From the NCBI GenBank assembly GCA_001586965.3, contig LUCW03002648.1, forward strand, positions 12,501-47,500: a stretch of 35,000 nucleotides of DNA, written 5' to 3'. This DNA comes from Sphaeroforma sirkka (lineage: Eukaryota; Opisthokonta; Ichthyosporea; Ichthyophonida). A program made the position numbers and the translations under genes. Under the pieces are notes generated by a model, which searched no databases, was not told the DNA's origin, and saw only the letters and a list, made by a program, of their open reading frames with translations. Shown one piece after another: positions 19,223 to 28,898 of this stretch. The number at the start of each line of letters is the position of its first letter. The stretch's first letter is position 1.

Positions 19223-19618
19223 CTCCCGAAAGCTAATCAAGTTTCTTAAAATACTCCCGAGAGTTGAGTTAATACTTGACCGACTCCGAGAGCAGATTAA
19301 ATTTCTCGACCGACACATTCTGAGAGTGTATTAAGTCTGTCAACCGCAACATTCTAAAAATAGCTTCGATTCTATGTGAGTCACAACCTATGCGGAACGG
19401 CATCATGTGATCAGCGTGAGATTTACTTGTGGCGAAGTCGAAATAGATTAAAGTGCTCTACAGAAGGTTTCTCATACTGACCATATGAGGTTTTACCCTG
19501 GCCAGCCCAAGTGGTTGAACACTAGCACAAACACTTTAGGTATAAAATCAAAGGTGAGGTCAGAAACAAATACATACATTTGCACTCTATTTAAGGTCGA
19601 CTACATTGCACTCTAACA
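19223..19618 (+). repeat. LTR of family E, 5'-truncated
   Basis: This matches the complete solo LTR at 24305-24823 (opposite strand) from its inner part to the end, ATTGCACTCTAACA. It contains GGTATAAAATC (TATA-like, near 19539) and a downstream AATACATA in place of AATAAATA. The first 100 or so bases of the LTR are missing at the join with gypsy D. ACTCCCGAGAG-type motifs repeat three times in its first 110 bases. Confidence 0.8.
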
Positions 19619-20214
19619 ACCCTCATACCAGCACATACGGCTTCTTTGCTTCTGCGGTTTACATCCAACACGTTTGTGGAGTACCTTGGTGGCTGCCTGG
19701 GACTAAATATTGACTCGATCAACGGTACAAACCCACTCGTCCCACTTACGAGACTCGCTTGGACAGCAACAGAGCTCCGGACAAATTCCAGTTCAGTATT
19801 TACGCTTATCTAGAATCAAAAAGCACTTTGTAACCTCTACGAGCAGATCTGGTATAATACAATACAACGTTTCACACCTAATGAGATAGCAGGCAAGGCT
19901 CGCCGCCAATACTACTATCGACTTTTAAGGGAATAACTTCCCACCACGGACCGGGACAAGCCCTCCCATGATATGTTTATTCATTGCCATAGAAACACCC
20001 CAATCCGCCTTTATGCCATGATAGTAAACAACACATTCCGGTTCAAATTGCTCGACTATCGTACTGGTCAATGTCTCTGTCATGTGTGCCCGGGAGATAC
20101 GACTTTTACGTCCAGCCACTTTGCTTGTACCAGTTTCTTAATAAGGTGTATCCTGGTGGGCCCTGATCTACCCCCATTTGGACCTGACTTACTATATAAC
20201 TACAGAATCGGCAT
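19619..20214 (+). other. 0.6-kb segment between two direct LTRs of family E
   Basis: The position, LTR - 596 bp - LTR, is that of the internal region of a short non-autonomous LTR element or of a deleted one. Plus-strand open stretches run from 19620 to about 19812 and from about 19826 to 20214 with one TAA (near 19934). No protein family is recognised. No TGG primer-binding site follows the left LTR, and no polypurine tract precedes the right one. Confidence 0.45.
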
Positions 20215-20459
20215 TGAGAGACTACAGGTCTCAGGCCATATTTTACAGCAAGAAACTCGCTTTGATTTACAGAAGCTATCCGAGTTAGATCACTCCCGAG
20301 AGCCAATTAAGTTGCTTAAATTACTCTCGAGAGGTGAGTTGATACTAAACCGACTCCCGAGAGCAGATTGAATTTCTCGACCGACTCCCGAGAGTGTATT
20401 TAAGTCTGTCAACCGCAACATTCTCGGAATAGCTGCGTTCCTATGTGAGCCACAACCTG
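20215..20459 (+). repeat. LTR of family E, 3'-truncated
   Basis: This starts TGAGAGACTACAGGTCTCAG, identical to the start of the complete solo LTR (24823 reading down). It runs to GTGAGCCACAACCT, where the rRNA-adjacent sequence begins. It has four CTCCCGAGAG-like motifs at 20290-20395. Confidence 0.8.
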
Positions 20460-20569
20460 TTTACTTCCATTTGTTCAGAGTATTGGCATCAACTGCGAGT
20501 AAGCTGTGGAGAGACTCATGAGCGAATATGGGTGCGTATGCTTCAATGAAATTAATATTCTTGGTCTGT

Positions 20570-20763
20570 GTAAAACCGCGGGCAACTAGGCGGGCCTGTA
20601 CTTATAGATGATACAGTTGATCATCTTAAATTGAGCTAGAATTACCGCGGCTGCTGGCACCAGACTTGCCTTCCAAGTGTTCCTCGTCAAGCGGTTTAAA
20701 CTGTACTAATTCCAATTACAAGGCTAGTAGAGGTCCTGTATCATTATTTTTTTTGTCACTACC
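20570..20763 (-). pseudogene. 18S rRNA fragment (530-loop region), diverged
   Basis: Reading the minus strand from 20763: GGTAGTGACAA, then TTGTAATTGGAATTAGTACA, CTTGACGAGGAACACTTGGA, and GGCAAGTCTGGTGCCAGCAG followed by CCGCGGTAATTC. These are the near-universal small-subunit rRNA blocks around the 530 loop. Homology is clear for about 150 bases (20763-20615) and fades to 20570, where only CGCGG- and GGCCCGCC-like pieces suggest the V4 region with deletions. The right end stops sharply at 20763. A complete rRNA gene is not present, and the substitutions in conserved positions mark it as a pseudogene or inserted fragment. Confidence 0.85.
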
Positions 20764-21039
20764 AAATACCCATCAAGAGGTGACGGTGAGAACGTCTGGT
20801 GGAAGGTTTGTTGTGTTGATCGGAAGCTGTTCATTCCTGACACAATGATTGCGTGCTAGAGGTTTGCTTCGGGACTGGCACGCTGCTTGCGGGTGAACCG
20901 CGGTGAACCTTTGGAAGTAGAAGGAAGGTCAGCATGGTGCGGATGAAAATCGATGTCGTCATTCTTGGGCCATTTTGCGATATACTTATAAACTTGTCAT
21001 TATATGTGCTACTAAATATGCTTACTTGTCCCGATATGG
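20764..21039. other. Spacer between rRNA fragment and copia F
   Basis: There is no gene and no rRNA homology to the right of 20763. The segment probably belongs to the 3'-truncated end of copia F or to the DNA carried with the rRNA fragment. I see no repeats shared with other parts of the window. Confidence 0.35.
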
Positions 21040-21289
21040 CATTAGAGGACTGACGTAGCTTGGTTGCTTGTTGTGTTTAGAAGTCGGCGGTGGACATAGA
21101 TGCTTTGCGGGCGGCCTTGTTGACGGTGCTGAGCGTGGTGCAATGCGTACTCTTGTCGATGGCAAGTTGAAGGCGTGCATAGAGGCCGGGTAATGCAAGG
21201 GCAGATCGTGAGGTAGGGGTGGGTACCGGAAAACAAGGTGTGGTGTTGATGTCGTCGTTTTCGTCTAGGGGGACCGGCAGGGCGTCAAG

Positions 21290-22014
21290 TTCTCTAGAAT
21301 GGGTAGGCAGTTGTACGATATGGTGACAGGGGTATCGCAATATCTGTCGATAATTTGGAGTTGCTCAGATGCGAAGTAGGGCCTGGATTTACAGCCAGAG
21401 TGGTGCCAGAGGGGAATATATCTTTATCGAATCGCATGTGGCGGGGGTTGATGATCTGTCTGGTGGCAAGAGAATGGGTCATGGGCTATGATGATGCCCA
21501 CGCGGCACTTATAGCAGAGGCTTTCCTGATTGTCATGATCGTAACTGATCGTCATGTAGCCGTAGGCGCGAAGGGTTTTGACGTATTGGATGGACGACAA
21601 GGTGGCCGAAGTAGGCTTCATAGGCACTGAGGTTGCCATGGTTGGTGACGCGATGGGAGATGTTGCGGATGTGAAAGACATGATATTTGGCTTCGGCCCA
21701 TATACGGCAAGGCTTTTGGGCTTGTGCGACTATACAGAGAGCGATGTTCATGTTCGTCTGATGGGCAATGTGCGCGTTCGACCCAACCATGCATGGCGGA
21801 GTCGCCGGTAGCGTTGACGAGAATCAGCAAGTTTTGAAGGTGGTTGACACGTTTGAACTATTGGCGATGAATTCGCTGCCGTGTTCGGCAATGAAAGTGT
21901 GAAATCGGGTGCGACCGTTGGCTTCGATGAAGGTATATAATCCGTCGAGGGTAAGGTGAGCGTCGTTCCTATATCGGAGGTGCTTCTGATATATAATCCC
22001 AGTGCGGCGCTCAA
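21290..22014 (-). pseudogene. Copia F integrase remnant
   Basis: Across shifting frames the minus strand reads FIAEHGSEFIANSS (second catalytic Asp position changed to His or Glu), HGWVERAH (third acid with the xxxER pattern), then RIWAEAKYHVFHIRNISHRV and SAYEAYFGHLVVHPIR, the 'lWaeA...y..Nr' and 'pyE.wfG.kP' blocks of copia integrases. NPRHMRFDKDIFPSG matches the 'SrdV.FdE..FP' end. Several indels are needed to read through, so no product is expected. Confidence 0.7.
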
Positions 22015-23490
22015 AATAGTGGATAGAAAATGTATGTCAACTATAGCTTGGTTCGAATTGGCCTTCTAGGTCCACTTGCTATTTAGCACCTTTCTTGGAG
22101 AGAATGCGTGGTTCCATCTCTCACGGTTAGTTCGTGTATTTGCCGTTGGCACAGATTATGCCCGAACACTCATGTTTGGTGGTACAAAGGAGGCTGAACG
22201 TCGATAGCGATCTACATAACTGGGCAATGCTAGTATATAGACAGGTGGGGGTAATGACAAAGTCCTGTGTACCGTCGTTCTGAAGGCGGACGAATGTATT
22301 GGGGAAGGAGGGGACGATATCCACGTGAGTGTGGACGTAGGTCATAGGTATAGGCCATCACGCAGCCTTGAGTTTATTAGGAGAGAATCAGTTCATATGG
22401 TCATCGTATTGGTCGAGCATGGCGCTGCTGCGATGGAAGTTCTTCCAGGGCTGGACACCGTAGAGGCGCCGGGCTGACTAGTTCCAGGGTTGTCGATAAG
22501 TGTTATGAAGGAGTGTGAGTTTGTCAATATGGTCGATGGTTCAATATACAGATGCTTGCTTGATATAGAAGATATTAATTAGACGGGTCCGAATATCTGC
22601 GTGACGTGTTTGTCGAAGAGTTGTGGAGTGCATTGGTAGTTGTCGCAATAAGTGACTGTTGAGGGCACTGTGGTGTTGTTGCGGCGGGCAATAACTTTAG
22701 TGGCGCGGATGAATTAGTGACCGAAGCTTGTGAGGTTGAGGTTAATGCTGTTTGACTGTAAGACGTTAAGATGGTAACGCCCAGAAGTCTCATCGATGAT
22801 CATGACAACAGTGCCATTGTGCGAGATGATGCATTGAGTGGGAGAGCTGATATTGAAGGCTTCAAGGAAGGAAAGGGTGTATCCGTTGCGTTGCATGCTG
22901 CGCAGGGAAAGGAAGGTTTGTGAGAAATATGTAGTACGTGGGCGGGCCGAGGCCATGGAGGATGCCACGGACGGTGATGTATTGGCCGTATTCGATGGGG
23001 GTAAGTTTTGTGTCGGGGTTGACTATGAACGCGTAGCGCCGGAGTCAATGGCGGTAGTGGCGATGAATGTATTATTGTGGAGTTCAGCACGAAGTATGTT
23101 GGTTTTGACGTGTGCACCGGACCAGGATTAGGGAAGGAATGAGAGAGGACCGCGTGTTGTCATGAGGAGTCCTAAGACCCCATGAGCGCCGACATGCGGT
23201 GACAGTATGACCGGTGAAGTTGCGGCATTCGGTGCACTATAGGGTACCAAACAGGGGGGCGTTTGGAGCCTGTGTGGGCGGTGGACCAGCTGCGACGTCA
23301 GCTGATTGTCGGGCAGTCATATGGGCCGTGGCTAGGCTGTTGACAGGCGAAGCAATCACCGCATGTATTCTTGCCAAGCGGGTTTCGACGAGGGGTTGCG
23401 ACTTTGACGGGGATGGAATGGTTCTTGGCACCAGCGACCCCTTAGTTGATATGAGTACTGAGTTGCGCTTTTTGATCACGATGTCGTTCA
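22015..23490 (-). pseudogene. Copia F protease and pre-integrase remnant
   Basis: Near 23060 the minus strand reads NNTFIATTAIDSGATRSF, with the DSG active site of a retrotransposon aspartic protease, followed by a GHGLGPP-like stretch. The region 22800-22030 shows short open frames of up to 72 codons without strong motifs, where the pre-integrase zinc finger should be. The frames are broken throughout. Upstream (23491-23237) a hydrophilic frame may be the gag-protease linker. Confidence 0.55.
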
Positions 23491-23754
23491 AAGTTTAGGG
23501 GCTTCTAGACAGATAACGTCGAAACAGTCGAGGAGAGACTGGAGAAGGCTATCAACTTGACAGAACTCGGGCGAGTCGGCAACAAGTACCTTCAGTTGGT
23601 CACAGAGTATGATGACTTCGATGATACTGTCGTCGAGAGAGGGATATTTGCGGGGATGGCGAGCTGGACAAGGAGATCCCATACTATACCAATGGTGATA
23701 GAGATGAAGCCGTCACACAGGTGGCTGTAAAACCTTAGGGGTTGAAAGTAGGAT

Positions 23755-24977
23755 GCTTTGAGGTCAGCTTGCAATTGGATGAATTTCCGTGAAGGGTGGT
23801 AGCCGCAAGTGTGACGTCCCCGTTGTCGGAACACGTGTTCTATAACACGCCTTCGTGCTCGGCATGTTGGGTGAACAGTGAGCCGCGGGAGATATTACGG
23901 TCAGCGCGGATGTGCTTGACGTCTGTCTCAGCTGCTGGAGGGATAAATGAGGTGGAAGAAGAGTGGTGTATTTCAAGCTTTCGTGTTTGCTGTGGGCGAG
24001 TTGCAGTTGTTGCTGGCAAGAGTGGGAATCGGATGCGTTGAGATCAGCTTGCAGTTGGATTCTGTTTTGTTTCACAGACTGCAGGATGAACAGTATTCGG
24101 GTGCTTCGAGGTCAGCTTGCAGTTGGATAAACTTTCGTGAAGGGTGGTAGCCGCAAGTGTGAGTCCCTCGTTATCGGTACACATGTCCTTTAGCATGCCT
24201 TACTGCTCGGCATGCTGGGTAAATAGTGAGTGAGTCGCGGGAGGTATTACGGTCAGCGCGGAGGCGTTTGATGTCTGTCTAAGCTGCTGAAGGGATAAAT
24301 GGGGTGTTAGAGTGCAATGCAGTAAACTTTAAATAAAGTGCAAATGTATATATTTATTTCTGACCTCACCTCTGGTTTTATACCTAAGGTGTTTGTGCTA
24401 GTGTTCAGCCGCTTGGGCTGGCCAGGGTAAGAACTCATATGGTCAGTATGAGAAACCTTATGCGGAACACTTTAACACTTCGATGCTTTTCTATTTCAAC
24501 TTCTCTGCAACCAAATCTCACGCTGATCACATGATGCCTTTCCGCATAGGTTGTGGCTCACATAGAACCGCAGCTATTATTATAATGTTGCGGTTGACAG
24601 GCTTAATCCACTCTCGGGAATCGGTTGAGAAACTTAATCTGCTCTCGGAAGTCGGTTAAGTAGTACCTCAAACTTTTGAGAGTAATTTGAGCAACTTGAT
24701 TAGCTCTCGGGTGCGAGCTAACTCTGATGACTTAGCTCTCGGGAGTGAGCCGACTCTGATGACTTCCATAAATCAAAGATGGGTTCGTGCTGTAAAATCT
24801 GGTCTGAGACCTGTAGTCTCTCATGGGGTGGATGAAGAGTGCTGTATTTAAAGCTTTCATAGTTTGTTGTGGGCGAGATGCAGCTGTTGCCGGAGAGAGA
24901 GGGAATCGGATGCGTTGAGATCAGCTTGTAGTTGTAAGTTTTTTCTTTCGCAGACTGTGCAGGATGAACAGTATTCG
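23755..24977. repeat. Tandem duplication of about 350 bp, second unit split by solo LTR
   Basis: Unit 1 (23755-24102) and unit 2 (24103-24304 joined to 24829-24977) share GAGGTCAGCTTGCARTTGGA, GAAGGGTGGTAGCCGCAAGT, GATATTACGGTCAGCGCGGA (GGTATT in unit 2), AGGGATAAATG and CAGGATGAACAGTATTCG. Substitutions and short indels are scattered along the units, so the duplication is old. The LTR insertion (519 bp plus 5-bp TSD) came later. Confidence 0.85.
24305..24823 (-). repeat. Complete solo LTR of family E (519 bp), TSD TGGGG
   Basis: On the minus strand it runs TGAGAGACTACAGGTCTCAG to ATTGCACTCTAACA, TG...CA. TGGGG lies on both sides (24300-24304 and 24824-24828). It carries GGTATAAAACC (TATA-like) and AATAAATA (poly(A)-like) near its 3' end, with five CTCCCGAGAG-like motifs in its first 240 bases. 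Excision with one TGGGG rejoins the tandem unit of copia F's gag. Confidence 0.93.
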
Positions 24978-25277
24978 AATAATAATTTGCGCCGACGTAC
25001 TGATAGCCTCCAAAATTTAGTAGCAGTACCATTGCGATTTTCTACAAGGGCCAGTTCGTGAATTGAGACTAAGCTTCGCCAAAGGGAGGGACTGTCAAAT
25101 CCCGAATACTGGTCTAGGACATCTCGGAGTAATTCCTTGCGAACAGAATCACGATGACCTCCATTTCGATACTAAGTTCGAGCGATCACGGCACATATCG
25201 CAGAAACAATGATCACACATCGACGAAAGTACCTCTGAAGCTGTTGAAGTTCATTCTATGTACTTTAAATTGGGCTA
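24978..25277 (+). other. Possible copia 3' end: pol tail, polypurine tract and LTR start
   Basis: At 25078-25090, CCAAAGGGAGGGAC is followed by TGTCAAATCCCGAATACTGG, which looks like a polypurine tract next to the TG of an LTR. The plus-strand reading just before (FYKGQFVN, then stops) could be the end of a copia RNase H. I cannot find the other LTR or its end, and the sequence passes without a clear mark into the DIRS-like element. Treat it as a hint only. Confidence 0.3.
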
Positions 25278-26025
25278 GTGTTTTTGGTACCAACAATCAG
25301 ACAGTTCCTAGCGGAGATTCGCAACAATGCAAGACCGGTAGCGAGATCAAAGTGGGCAACCATAAAAAAGAAAAGGCCAGCTCAACTCTCTCTTCGCTGC
25401 TTTTCGATCTCGTCAAATCTGTATATTTTTTTTTCAACGGACTGGGAGCTGACAACGGACTCCAGCACAGGTGCGGCGCAGTACTAGACCACCTTTCAAC
25501 AAGAAGAAATTGACAGTGGAAGGGCATGAGATACGCAGAAAAGGCTGCACCGATCAGCGTGCTGGGAGCCAGAACACTCACGATGGCGAGAATCCCCTTC
25601 CACGAACAAGAGATCTCACCGGCTCAGGCAGCAATCATATTCATCACGGACAGGTCGACCGCGATGCATGTTTTCCGTCAACTGACTTGGGTTTGTCACC
25701 AACACACAGTGCAACTACTGGTGTCGCTTGCGAAACTTCCAGGGAGTCTCAATCGGCACGCGGATCTACTCTCATGATTTTGCATCCTGGATCAGTACGG
25801 GTGGACGGTCCGGAGCCAGGAGCTGCTTCAATTGTATCAGTAGTAGGTATTTACTCCACAGGAAGATCTATTTCCAAGGGAATAATATCACTCTATCCAG
25901 CATTTCATTCAAATTTATTGCAACAAAATGAACGATGGGGAAAATATTGTCATCTATTGACCCCCCCCCTCCAAAGAAGCCACCGATGGGCCAAACAGTT
26001 GCACTATTGGACAATCAGCTGACAC
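25278..26025 (+). pseudogene. DIRS-like retroelement: RNase H part, left half
   Basis: Two frames read as a DIRS/Ngaro-type RNase H. LTTDSSTGAAQY (near 25460) is the first acid block (TDAS-like). In 25526-25777, ISVLGARTL corresponds to 'HIN.LE...l', FITDRSTAMHVFRQL to 'sDN.ta..y', and AKLPGSLNRHADLLS to 'h.PG..N..AD.LSR'. A frameshift separates them (near 25500). Downstream to 26025 is the part that in this group lies between RNase H and the recombinase. It is interrupted by gypsy G and continues at 28899. RT proper would lie left of 25278, but I do not see it. Confidence 0.65.
25996..26025 (+). repeat. 30-bp direct repeat, left copy (target duplication around gypsy G)
   Basis: The 30 bases that start CAGTTGCACTATTGGACAAT and end CAGCTGACAC occur here and, without a mismatch, at 28899-28928. 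The left copy joins gypsy coding sequence, the right copy follows directly on the end of the gypsy 3' LTR. Confidence 0.95.
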
Positions 26026-27603
26026 AGTAGTGTTGAAATTTCCCGTCGACGAAGTACCTTTACAACTCGAAACGGATGCAAGCGACTACGGTATTTGAGG
26101 TACATTGTTCCAGACCATAGAAGGGAAGAAGCAATACCTAATGTTCTTCAGCAAGACCCTCAACGCAGCACAGCGCAAATACGCAACACCCATGAAGGAA
26201 TTATTGGCCTTGGTATATGGTCTCACACACTTCCGGGATCATCTCGAAGGTCAACGCTTTTCAGTGTTGACGATCACAAGGCTTTGGTGTATATGAACAC
26301 ACAGCTAAAGCTGAATCCGATGCTACAACGATGGCATCACATCATAGCGCCTTTCAATTTTACTATCTCGCACATCCCGGGTATAAAGAACGTGTTACCA
26401 GACGCGTGGTCTAGGCTTCATGAGGGAGCTGTTGAGACTGAGGACCCGGAGGTACTATATGCAGAATATTGGCAACTTTTTCCAGATTACTTTGAGCAAG
26501 CGCAACGGATTATGGGTGAGAATGATGTCGATGTCTTTGCTTCGCAACAGGATCATCATTTGCCACGCTACTACACCGACGATGACAGGGGTGGAGCGTT
26601 TGCACATTGTTGGAAAGATATAGACGGATGGATGAACCCACCATGGAGATTAATCCATAGAATGTTGCGCAAGATACGATCAGAGAGGGCCACAGCTACG
26701 GTGTGTCTACCGTGGGCGCCCCACGAGCCTTGGTTCCAGTTATTCAAGTCGCTTCTACAAAGAGACCCAGTATTAGTTCCAAGGACAGCCCACTCCTTCC
26801 TCAAATACGGGAAGTATGCGAGTGGCAAGGCACCATGGGGTCACACAGTCATTGCCAGAGTAGGCCCACGCAATGGTTACAGCCTTCTAGCGACGTTTTC
26901 AGCACGATTGGGATATGCCGAACCGTCCTCAGTATCGAAAGTCACCCCATTAGATACGTCTCGGCTAGTATCGATCGCTACCTCGGCAGTAGCCATGACG
27001 GATTCTCCAGATGAGGAAGAGATAAGCCGTCGCACACAGCTCACCTTGTGTCAGCATGAGATTGGGCATCATAGAGCAGAAGACACAGTTGCTCAACTAC
27101 AGCAGAACGGACATTTGTGGCCTAACGCTCTGGAACTTGCACAAACAGTTAGGAGAAACTGTCGCACATGTCTAGGACAGAGGGTGCTACGAAAGGGATT
27201 TCACCCGATGATTAATATAACGGCAAAGTATCCGTGGGATCATATTCAAGTCGACATGATTCCAATGCCACTAGTTTCAGCAGCAGGAAATCGATATATA
27301 TTGCACGTCTTGGATATAGCAACGGGGTACTCGATATTGAGAGCAACGGCCACAAAGTCAGCAGAAGTGGTGACATCGAAACTTATGGAGGTGTTTGGGG
27401 AACATGGTTTTCCCAGGAAAATTCAATCAGACGAGGGAGGCGAGTTTTCGAACAAGATTGTTAAATTAATAACTCAAGAAGTTGGAGTGATGCATGCGAA
27501 GTCGCCACCATATCGTCCTCAGGTTCTGGGAGCAGCGGAGAGAAGACACAGAGACATACACGAAAGAGTTCGCAAGCTATGTGAATCTTTGCCTACGACA
27601 TGA
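26026..27603 (+). pseudogene. Gypsy G RNase H and integrase
   Basis: RNase H: VLKFPVDEVPLQLETDASDY, then a TGA at 26096-26098 in the expected frame, KKQYLMFFSKTLNAAQRKYA, MKELLALVYGL; a 1-nt shift near 26268 leads to DHKALVYMNTQLKLNPMLQR and ISHIPGIKNVLPDAWSRL. Integrase: zinc finger QHEIGHHRAEDTVAQL with RRNCRTCLGQ; catalytic Asp in DHIQVDMIPMP and in KIQSDEGGEF; Glu in VLGAAERRHRDIHERV. The integrase triad is complete here, unlike in C. The frame ends at TGA 27601-27603, at a site where a Trp codon would fit. Confidence 0.88.
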
Positions 27604-28305
27604 GATGTCCGACTACCACTTATTATGCTGTGCCAGAACCTCCGAATATCTCGGCGACACAAGACAGCACCATTCAGTGCTTACTTCGGTCGCCGTCATG
27701 TTCCGTTTGCTGACTTCACGGATGACCTTCCGGGGAATCAGCCGGTCACCAATGAGGCTTGGGCACACCGGCTGGATCGTTTGCACGACACTATCTTGCC
27801 GACGCTTTACAAGGTCACGCAGAAATACGCAGACACACTATCCAGGCAGTTTGACCGCCTCCATGCTTACGATTTTATCGCCTTTCAACCAGGGGATGTG
27901 GTAATGGTACGGTCCGAAGGTCGCACAACCAAAGCAATGCGACCAATGTTTGGACCATACGTGGTCAAAGCCAGACAGGGACAAGGATATGAACTGACGC
28001 ACAAGGATGGTTCACTTCCAGATACTTTCAAAGGTAAACCAGTTAGAGTGGAACTTTTGCGACTAGTCCATAGAGCCACCGAAAAGCCTTTAGAAGATCA
28101 TATGTGGCAGGATAGTTCCTCGTTCCGTTACATCATTCGACATTGACAGAATGATTCCACAGGGAATACAGAATACTTGGTTCGCTGGCGGGATGGTGAT
28201 CCAACTTGGGAGTCAGCCGAAGCTTTTGACGATCCGAATGACATCGCGGCATACCACAAAACCGAGCAAACTCGGCAGAAGAGGAAAGCGGCACAACAAC
28301 AATAA
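27604..28305 (+). pseudogene. Gypsy G integrase C-terminal part and chromodomain
   Basis: This continues the frame after TGA 27601-27603. NLRISRRHKTAPFSAYFGRR, then the barrel RSEGRTTKAMRPMFGPYVVK, and GSLPDTFKGKPVRVELLRLV. The chromodomain starts SSSFRYIIRH, meets a TGA at 28144-28146, and goes on with TEYLVRWRDGDPTWESAEAF, ending DIAAYHK and a basic tail before TAA at 28303-28305. The homologous domain in C (8719-9402) has no stop at that position. The two TGA codons look like point mutations at Trp and Arg codons. Confidence 0.85.
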
Positions 28306-28721
28306 TTCCAACGTTACGTTGATGAATACTAGATGTCTATCATCTACTTCCGGATCGGAGTTTTGTCTCTCCTCGTGAGATTTCACCACGGTGTAGAGGC
28401 GAACGACGATTCCACAACTCGAGCTTATAGGCGAGTATAACTCCAGCGGATACCCTAGCTTATGGGGGGGTGGAAACATACCAGCGGATACCCTAGCTTT
28501 TTGGGGGGTGAAAATATACCAGCACAGCCGGGATGATTCAAAAGACCAGTTTCCAAGGCACGAACTTACTCAGCAGAAGGATTTCACTAGTTTATATATA
28601 TATATATATATATATTGTTTAATTTACACTACTAGTTTTATATGTTTAATTTTCAATAGTTTAAGAGGTCATTTATTTTTGAAGCTCTTCAATCACTGTT
28701 GACGCTTAAGCTTGAGGGGAG
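28306..28721 (+). other. Gypsy G 3' tail with tandem repeat, TA microsatellite and polypurine tract
   Basis: No gene is seen. A 38-bp unit starting CCAGCGGATACCCTAGCTT and ending in a G6-G7 run with TGRAAAYATA occurs twice (28443 and 28481), with a partial third at 28519. A (TA) run lies at 28592-28614. GCTTGAGGGGAG directly before the LTR is the likely polypurine tract. Confidence 0.75.
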
Positions 28722-28898
28722 TGTGGTAAAAGTCCCCTCAAACCACTATCAGTGTGGAGTTAGAATTAGTTTACAATTAATTCACACGAGGTGAATTATT
28801 TGTAGACCACGTAGACAATCAAATATAAGAATAAATACACCGCACTGAGCCTCAGGGAGACTCAGGTTTTAGTATCGTATTTTGATGTGTTTACTACA
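28722..28898 (+). repeat. 3' LTR of gypsy G (177 bp)
   Basis: Runs TGTGGTAAAAG to GTGTTTACTACA (TG...CA, near-perfect 9-bp inverted ends). The interior has the imperfect palindrome AATTCACACGAGGTGAATT. It matches the solo LTR at 15863-16042 in reverse complement. AATAAATAC near 28832 is a plausible poly(A) signal. Confidence 0.9.

Larger units (their letters stand above)
21040..24977 (-). mobile_element. Ty1/copia element F, decayed and truncated
   Basis: The minus-strand order is gag-like region with tandem duplication (24977-23490), protease (near 23060), pre-integrase and integrase (about 22800-21290), then a hydrophilic linker to 21040. RT and RNase H are absent, so the 3' half is lost. 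Many stops and frameshifts interrupt every domain, which makes this the most decayed copia of the window. The element has no LTR of its own that I can identify. The 519-bp LTR inside its gag is a later insertion. Confidence 0.7.
23491..24977 (-). pseudogene. Copia F gag-like region with tandem duplication
   Basis: The minus strand encodes repeated segments such as IQLQADLNASDSHSCQQQLQ and a near copy at 25000-24830 (LQADLNASDSLS-type reading in another frame). Helical Leu/Gln-rich text of this kind, with a following DSIIEVIILCDQLKVL block, fits copia gag. The 348-bp unit 23755-24102 is repeated as 24103-24304 plus 24829-24977. No CCHC knuckle can be read with certainty. Confidence 0.5.
26026..28898 (+). 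mobile_element. Ty3/gypsy element G, 5'-truncated, with 3' LTR
   Basis: G starts inside pol, at the RT-RNase H boundary, and proceeds through RNase H, integrase, chromodomain, a 3' tail and a 177-bp 3' LTR. The 5' LTR, gag, protease and RT are missing. It sits in a DIRS-like element with a 30-bp direct repeat at both ends. The solo LTR at 15863-16042 belongs to the same family. Confidence 0.88.

Noticed and set aside
20855-20925. Resemblance of GGTGAACCGCGGTGAACCTTTGGAAG to the 18S 3' end/ITS1 start
   Set aside because: The match is short, on the opposite strand from the clear 18S fragment, and no flanking 18S or 5.8S sequence supports it.
19223-24823. A 5.6-kb DNA transposon with 400-bp terminal inverted repeats
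   Set aside because: The right copy is a self-contained solo LTR with its own TSD TGGGG, and a second left copy lies in direct orientation. They are separate LTRs.
26096-28146. In-frame TGA codons in gypsy G, one at a Trp position, as a hint of TGA recoding
   Set aside because: The other TGA codons stand at Gly and Arg positions, TAG and TAA stops interrupt the related elements too, and ERB1 uses TGG for Trp. Point mutation explains them better.
17667-28898. Gypsy D and G as one element split by a single insertion
   Set aside because: The two ends do not meet: about 570 bp of pol between the RT YLDD and RNase H are missing, and G has its own 30-bp flanking duplication inside another element.
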